Source of the DNA: a virus
Direction: 5' to 3' (one strand)
DNA: 64,000 nt
IMG/VR virus record: IMGVR_UViG_3300009011_000002
Span: 62,001-126,000 of that record
The notes beneath the pieces are model-generated. The model did no database searches and had not been told where the DNA came from. It saw only the letters and a program-made list of their open reading frames with translations. Positions 60,835-64,000 of this stretch are shown here, piece by piece. Positions within the stretch are counted from its first letter, which is position 1. Each line of letters begins with the position of its first letter. The position numbers and the translations under genes are program-made.

Positions 60835-61042
60835 GGGTAATCCCTGCGAATTCTTCCTTGATGCCCAGGTGTTCCTCGATGCAGACGATGATGTCCATGA
60901 AACTGCTGCTTTGCAGTTCACGAACACCAGAGATACCTACCGTCCACTCACCGGGGTAATGCCGGATACCGATGTCGATAGGTTTATTTTGCGCTCTGGC
61001 GACTTCGCCGATGCGTTGCATCCGTTCTTCAAACGTTGGCAT
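60818..61042 (-). CDS. Small protein, paralogue of 61617-61808 (74 aa)
   Basis: Residues 5-62 share a pattern with the 61617 product: ERMxxIGExA near the start, a K-x-I-x-I strand, a W-T strand (EWTVGISGV versus VWTAAVNTI), then F-x3-(V/I) and EE-x-L near the end. Neither family is recognised. The overlap with the upstream 61029 gene is 14 nt. Confidence 0.62.
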   Translation of the reverse strand: MPTFEERMQRIGEVARAQNKPIDIGIRHYPGEWTVGISGVRELQSSSFMDIIVCIEEHLGIKEEFAGITHGQTD

Positions 61043-61514
61043 TTGACACTTCCTCCTTACCCGACAGACGTTTCACCAACAACCAGAGTTTCTTCAGGAA
61101 ACCCACCTTCTTCGGACGGTGGCGGGTGTGAACTTCCTCCATCCGTACAGCGTCCTCAGAAGGCCCCAATGGGACGTTTTCCCACGAGACCCCACCGTCA
61201 CGTTCAGCTAAGAGCAGTTGGCGCATGGTGGACTTGTGACGGCGTTTGAAGGCCGCTGCCAGTCGGTGCATATCGCGCTCGTGTACAGCGTAGATACTGG
61301 CTTCCAGTTGGTCAGACAAATAAACCCGCAGCCGTACATGATCGGCGAAGTACTTGACCTTACCCGGCACCAGTTGTGCTTTGAGCAAGATGAGAATTTC
61401 TTTATGGGCTAAGACTTTAATCCCGTCAATAAGACCATTTACCAGAGGACCGTAAGACACAGGGGTACCGTTTGCATGCTTAAGTTTGATGTACTTGTTA
61501 GGGAAACGAGACAT
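61029..61514 (-). CDS. Unknown basic protein (161 aa)
   Basis: Basic, with KRRHKSTMRQ and RHRPKKVGFLKKLWLLVKR segments; the latter may be an amphipathic membrane-contact helix near the C-terminus (about 134-150). AGGAT 7 nt upstream of ATG. No family recognised. Confidence 0.6.
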   Translation of the reverse strand: MSRFPNKYIKLKHANGTPVSYGPLVNGLIDGIKVLAHKEILILLKAQLVPGKVKYFADHVRLRVYLSDQLEASIYAVHERDMHRLAAAFKRRHKSTMRQLLLAERDGGVSWENVPLGPSEDAVRMEEVHTRHRPKKVGFLKKLWLLVKRLSGKEEVSNANV

Positions 61515-61586
61515 TAGACTATCCTTGTAAAAGTGTTGGCATATACAAAAGATAGAAAGTCACGTAACAAAAAATAAAAGGACCAA

Positions 61587-61604
61587 GGGAGTCCGAAGAC
61601 TCCC
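61587..61604 (-). terminator. Intrinsic terminator
   Basis: GGGAGTC-TTCG-GACTCCC on the minus strand, then TTGGTCCTTTTATTTTTTG. It ends the 61617-61808 gene and splits the small-gene train. Confidence 0.88.
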
Positions 61605-61616
61605 AAGGTTTACTGC

Positions 61617-61808
61617 TTACAAATCGAGTGCCTCTTCCATCGCCTCGACCATTTCCAAGAAGGTTGCGTCGTCCGCCACCTGTATCGTGTTAACCGCCGC
61701 GGTCCAGACATTAGAGACAGAATCGAAATAGATGTTGATGTCTTTACAGCAGGCGGACGCGCGCTCTCCGATAGCGAGCATCCGATCTTCCAAAAGTTTA
61801 TTGCTCAT
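61617..61808 (-). CDS. Small acidic protein, paralogue of 60818-61042 (63 aa)
   Basis: Acidic, two adjacent Cys (SACCKDINIYF). See the 60818 entry for shared pattern. Start overlaps the end of 61798-62034. GGAA lies 5-6 nt before ATG. Confidence 0.62.
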   Translation of the reverse strand: MSNKLLEDRMLAIGERASACCKDINIYFDSVSNVWTAAVNTIQVADDATFLEMVEAMEEALDL

Positions 61809-62034
61809 TGCTGTTCCTTACGGCTTGTGGGATGAGTTGAAAGAAAAGACTCCTCAGGCGATCAATCTCGCCATAGATGGAGTCCAAGAAAATGATGTGG
61901 GCACTGCCTTCCAGTTTCAAGTTTTGGATTACCTGATACCATCGCGAGATCTCAAACGGGATATCTGAAATGAGATCTCTGCCTTGGGATTTACGGCGAA
62001 TACGGCATTCCGAAAGATAGACTACCTGGCCCAT
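61798..62034 (-). CDS. Small unknown protein (78 aa)
   Basis: Soluble, mixed charge, ends RLRSLFFQLIPQAVRNSNEQ. GAGGA lies about 11 nt upstream of ATG. It overlaps both neighbours (10-13 nt), typical of the tight packing here. No family recognised. Confidence 0.58.
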   Translation of the reverse strand: MGQVVYLSECRIRRKSQGRDLISDIPFEISRWYQVIQNLKLEGSAHIIFLDSIYGEIDRLRSLFFQLIPQAVRNSNEQ

Positions 62035-62261
62035 GGTGAGACATTCCTCGAAAGGCAGTTGGGATACTTCTGGTAGTAAGCCTCTGCCAAGGCGTCAGCG
62101 TGCTGCTTGACCTGCATTGATGCCTGTTGCAAATCAGCAGCTTGGTGTTCATCAGTGGTGCACGCGCTGAGAGCAAGAAGACCCACTGCCCGGTCTTGAG
62201 TCTGCTGAACGATATGAAGCTGTTGCATGCGAGCGCGCACTTCGGTTACGTTATTAGTCAC
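62022..62261 (-). CDS. Small unknown protein, GTG start (79 aa)
   Basis: Gln/Ala-rich helical protein. GTG at 62261 has a strong AAGGAG 7 nt upstream. It contains AVGLLALSAC, a lipobox-like stretch, but the hydrophobic run is short and starts at residue 25, so lipoprotein export is doubtful. Confidence 0.58.
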   Translation of the reverse strand: MTNNVTEVRARMQQLHIVQQTQDRAVGLLALSACTTDEHQAADLQQASMQVKQHADALAEAYYQKYPNCLSRNVSPWAR

Positions 62262-62294
62262 TTACTGACTCCTTGTAAATGAAAGAGAGGTGGG

Positions 62295-62474
62295 CTAATT
62301 GTTTTGCCCGTAATAAACCGCATAGACAAGATACGACAGTATTAAACCAACGATGCTTGCCAATGCGTAAGTTGTAAATCCATTAACGAAATCACTGTAC
62401 TCCTTGTGGGCCTTTCTGCGGTGTTCTCGAATCTCTTCGATACGCCGCTTCCGTTCCTCCGCGGAGTCTTGCAT
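62295..62474 (-). CDS. Small C-terminally anchored membrane protein (59 aa)
   Basis: A charged helical N-terminus (SAEERKRRIEEIREHRRK) is followed by one transmembrane helix at about residues 34-54 (TYALASIVGLILSYLVYAV). ATG at 62474 overlaps the stop of the upstream gene (ATGA). Topology predicts N-in, with the charged coil in the cytoplasm. No family recognised. Confidence 0.65.
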   Translation of the reverse strand: MQDSAEERKRRIEEIREHRRKAHKEYSDFVNGFTTYALASIVGLILSYLVYAVYYGQNN

Positions 62475-62785
62475 CAAACCACCCTGCACCCAATGTGGGC
62501 TTTCAATTCCTCGTAGCTTTCCCACCCCCAAGGGGCGTCTTCAGGCTTACGAGGCGTGTAGTTAGGATCGGTCAGGAAGTTAAAGTAGCTACGACTACCC
62601 GACCGGGTTAAGAAGAAACGATCCAGCTTGTGGTCATCGCTCACAGTGATCACGTAGACGCGACGCGAAAACTCAGAGTCATTAACCAACCCGAAGACCA
62701 CCGAACCACCCAACTTCTGGTTGTCCTTGATCTCAAGCATGTCCACCAGGATCGGTTTCTTTTGGAGTTCTACCGGTGGGTACAT
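62474..62785 (-). CDS. Unknown protein (103 aa)
   Basis: Soluble beta-rich protein (KLGGSVVFGLVNDS, RRVYVITVSDD) with a Trp-rich C-terminus (APWGWESYEE). Overlaps the upstream gene by 1 nt and the downstream by ATGA. No family recognised. Confidence 0.6.
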   Translation of the reverse strand: MYPPVELQKKPILVDMLEIKDNQKLGGSVVFGLVNDSEFSRRVYVITVSDDHKLDRFFLTRSGSRSYFNFLTDPNYTPRKPEDAPWGWESYEELKAHIGCRVV

Positions 62786-63075
62786 CAGTCTTTCTTCCTT
62801 TCTCTGATGACAAGGTTGTAGCCATTGAGCGCGTCACCATCAGTGATGATTTCGTAACCAATAGCCGCAGCTTCCTTATGCGCTTGTTCCGCCAACTCAG
62901 TGGCTTTGATAACAGCCTTCTCACGCATGTACACAGTCCCTAACCCCGGCATGTCACGCATGGTGATGATACTCTGCCGCATCAGTTCCCCGATGTGACG
63001 AACAGCCGCTTCTGTTGCCACCGGGTTTTCCACCTTCTTGCGAGGGCGGTCGAACATGTTAATCACTTCACCCAT
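62785..63075 (-). CDS. Unknown protein (96 aa)
   Basis: A helical core (AAVRHIGELMRQSIITM, KATELAEQAHKEAAA) with a basic N-terminus and a beta-like end. Overlaps the next gene by 1 nt and is 3 nt from the previous. No family recognised. Confidence 0.6.
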   Translation of the reverse strand: MGEVINMFDRPRKKVENPVATEAAVRHIGELMRQSIITMRDMPGLGTVYMREKAVIKATELAEQAHKEAAAIGYEIITDGDALNGYNLVIRERKKD

Positions 63076-63078
63076 ACA

Positions 63079-63432
63079 TCACCCCGTAATTAACTCGTTA
63101 GAATGCGAGTCGCTAATACGATCAAACAAAGGACGCATGAATTCCTCCGTTGACCGCATGGTGCATTCTTCGAATTCTTCCATCTCCCACAGCACTGTCG
63201 GTAGATCGTCTTGATCCACTACGAAGAAAGGATACGTCTTCCCTTGGTGTTGGAGGAACATACAGAAACCCTTTACGTACTCGGTGGGTTTTGTGTTAGT
63301 CACCTTGTAGACGTCGAACAAGATATCCACTACCCAGGCAATGCCGATGAGTTTGACACCATCCACTTCAAACTCGATCATGTTTCCATCATCGGCTGGC
63401 GAAGGGAAGTGGTGGTTTTTGCCGATCGACAT
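63079..63432 (-). CDS. Unknown protein (117 aa)
   Basis: Soluble, acidic at the C-terminal half, beta-rich centre (FEVDGVKLIGIAWVVDILF). ATG at 63432 with AGGA 7-8 nt upstream is chosen over the longer ORF, which would overlap the 63389 gene almost completely. It overlaps it by 44 nt here. Confidence 0.6.
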   Translation of the reverse strand: MSIGKNHHFPSPADDGNMIEFEVDGVKLIGIAWVVDILFDVYKVTNTKPTEYVKGFCMFLQHQGKTYPFFVVDQDDLPTVLWEMEEFEECTMRSTEEFMRPLFDRISDSHSNELITG

Positions 63433-63640
63433 GGTTAACTCCTTGTTGATTGAAAAGCTTGTCATAGCGAGCTTTGATAATGTTCGCCTGCCGCAACAGC
63501 GCTTTGCTCTCCATTCGGAGGTCACGACGCTCATGGATGTTGTGAGAAGCACATGCCATGCGTGACAACCGACGAGCTTGTTTTTCAAGCTGGGTAATGC
63601 GGTGAGTCATCATATCTTTCAAGTGCTTCAAATGGTCCAT
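63389..63640 (-). CDS. Small basic helical protein (83 aa), first gene of train
   Basis: Highly basic and helical, His/Arg/Lys-rich (KHLKDMMTHRITQLEKQARR), so nucleic acid or coil contacts are possible. GGAG 8 nt upstream of ATG. It lies 55 nt below the promoter element at 63695 and heads the train of small genes to 60074. Confidence 0.62.
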   Translation of the reverse strand: MDHLKHLKDMMTHRITQLEKQARRLSRMACASHNIHERRDLRMESKALLRQANIIKARYDKLFNQQGVNHVDRQKPPLPFASR

Positions 63641-63836
63641 GGTCGTTCTCCGATTAGTAGATAATAAGCGCCTTAATTTGTGGCATTCCTACAGGTAATA
63701 TAGGTTTCAAATCTACTGCAAATTAAACGTCAATCGGCTCTAACAAATAGGACCCGCGGTAAATAAATAAGCGGAGCGGGTTATTTTATTTCGATTTTAT
63801 GTTGCACTCCCTTAAGCCACCCGGAACCTTAAAAAT
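63641..63836. other. AT-rich divergent intergenic region
   Basis: 196 nt without a gene. It holds the minus-strand promoter element (63695), and near 63750-63783 a hairpin-like ACCCGC...GCGGGT with TTATTTTATTT after it on the plus strand. The hairpin would be a plus-strand terminator although no plus gene precedes it; a short RNA could be made here. Otherwise nothing was seen. Confidence 0.4.
63695..63702 (-). promoter_or_regulatory. phiKZ-type early promoter element
   Basis: Minus-strand TTTGAAACCTATATTAC: exact TATATTAC with a slightly different upstream half (TTGAAA instead of TCARA). 55 nt before the 63640 start. Confidence 0.72.
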
Positions 63837-64000
63837 ATGGCCCTTCCAAATGAAAAACTCTTTTTGGATCGGTTTGTCCTTTACAACAATGAACGCTACA
63901 AGGATGAACCCCGAATCGTAAACGCGCTCAACGCCTTGACCGTTGGCAACGTTGTGTTCTCCAACTACCGTAAGGTTCCGCTCGAAGATGGTTCCAGTGA
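63837..64000 (+). CDS. Unknown protein, partial (right edge)
   Basis: ATG at 63837, open to the window end (54 codons). Begins MALPNEKLFLDRFVLYNNER. AT-rich sequence upstream; no clear Shine-Dalgarno. The product cannot be identified from the visible part. Confidence 0.55.
   Translation, partial: MALPNEKLFLDRFVLYNNERYKDEPRIVNALNALTVGNVVFSNYRKVPLEDGSS

Noticed and set aside
62022-62261. Lipoprotein/outer spanin call for the AVGLLALSAC protein
   Set aside because: Strong Shine-Dalgarno sets the GTG start so that the short apolar run begins at residue 25; too weak for a lipoprotein signal.
1-64000. tRNA genes, CRISPR arrays, IS elements, nucleus-shell (chimallin) or PhuZ tubulin genes
   Set aside because: None were recognised by eye; phiKZ relatives carry shell and tubulin genes, but no tubulin GGGTG-type motif or matching protein is present in this window.

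Overview
The window is part of the genome of a large (jumbo) tailed bacteriophage with a contractile tail, related to Pseudomonas phage phiKZ. The assignment rests on recognisable proteins and on gene order recalled from phiKZ. There is a terminase-first block (terminase large subunit, two large virion proteins, a ~290-residue protein, tail sheath, tail tube; compare phiKZ gp25-gp30). There is a prohead protease / virion protein / virion RNA polymerase / giant tail protein block (compare gp175-gp181). There is also a block with the C-terminal piece of RNA polymerase beta followed by a RecA-like protein (compare gp149-gp152). No tRNA, integrase, IS element or CRISPR array was seen. The host is probably a gammaproteobacterium, perhaps Pseudomonas, but nothing in the window proves this.

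Layout. 1-10054: left-edge terminase interrupted by an intein, virion proteins on the minus strand, then divergent sheath and tube genes on the plus strand. 10087-17900: minus-strand accessory genes, including a secreted protein, thymidylate kinase, a PP-loop (QueC-like) protein and a Nudix-like protein. 17914-29509: minus-strand late block with prohead protease, virion proteins, modular endolysin, and the beta and beta-prime N-terminal polypeptides of a multisubunit virion RNA polymerase. 29533-39534: plus-strand giant tail protein carrying GH19 and M15-like hydrolase domains, then a 721-residue virion protein. 39579-47147: virion-like and unknown genes, the separate C-terminal segment of RNA polymerase beta, and a RecA-like ATPase. 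47203-58825: virion proteins, a superfamily 2 helicase interrupted by a class 3-type intein, two Kelch beta-propeller proteins and small fibre-like genes. 58848-63700: a dense train of short, mostly unknown minus-strand genes, then the start of a plus-strand gene at the right edge.

Regulation. Five minus-strand intergenic sites share a core reading TCARACCTATATNAC. This resembles the TATATTAC early promoter recognised by the phiKZ virion RNA polymerase, and the sites sit directly upstream of short accessory gene trains. Nearly every gene-block end has a strong hairpin. Those ending minus-strand accessory trains often have a U-tract, while those between convergent genes are long near-perfect palindromes.

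Most notable: two inteins of the non-canonical (class 3-like) type, each inserted immediately after the P-loop lysine of a different ATPase; an overprinted membrane-protein ORF inside a low-complexity linker of RNA polymerase beta; beta divided into a long polypeptide and a short C-terminal one encoded about 16 kb away; and a family of promoter-like elements linking the accessory gene trains.
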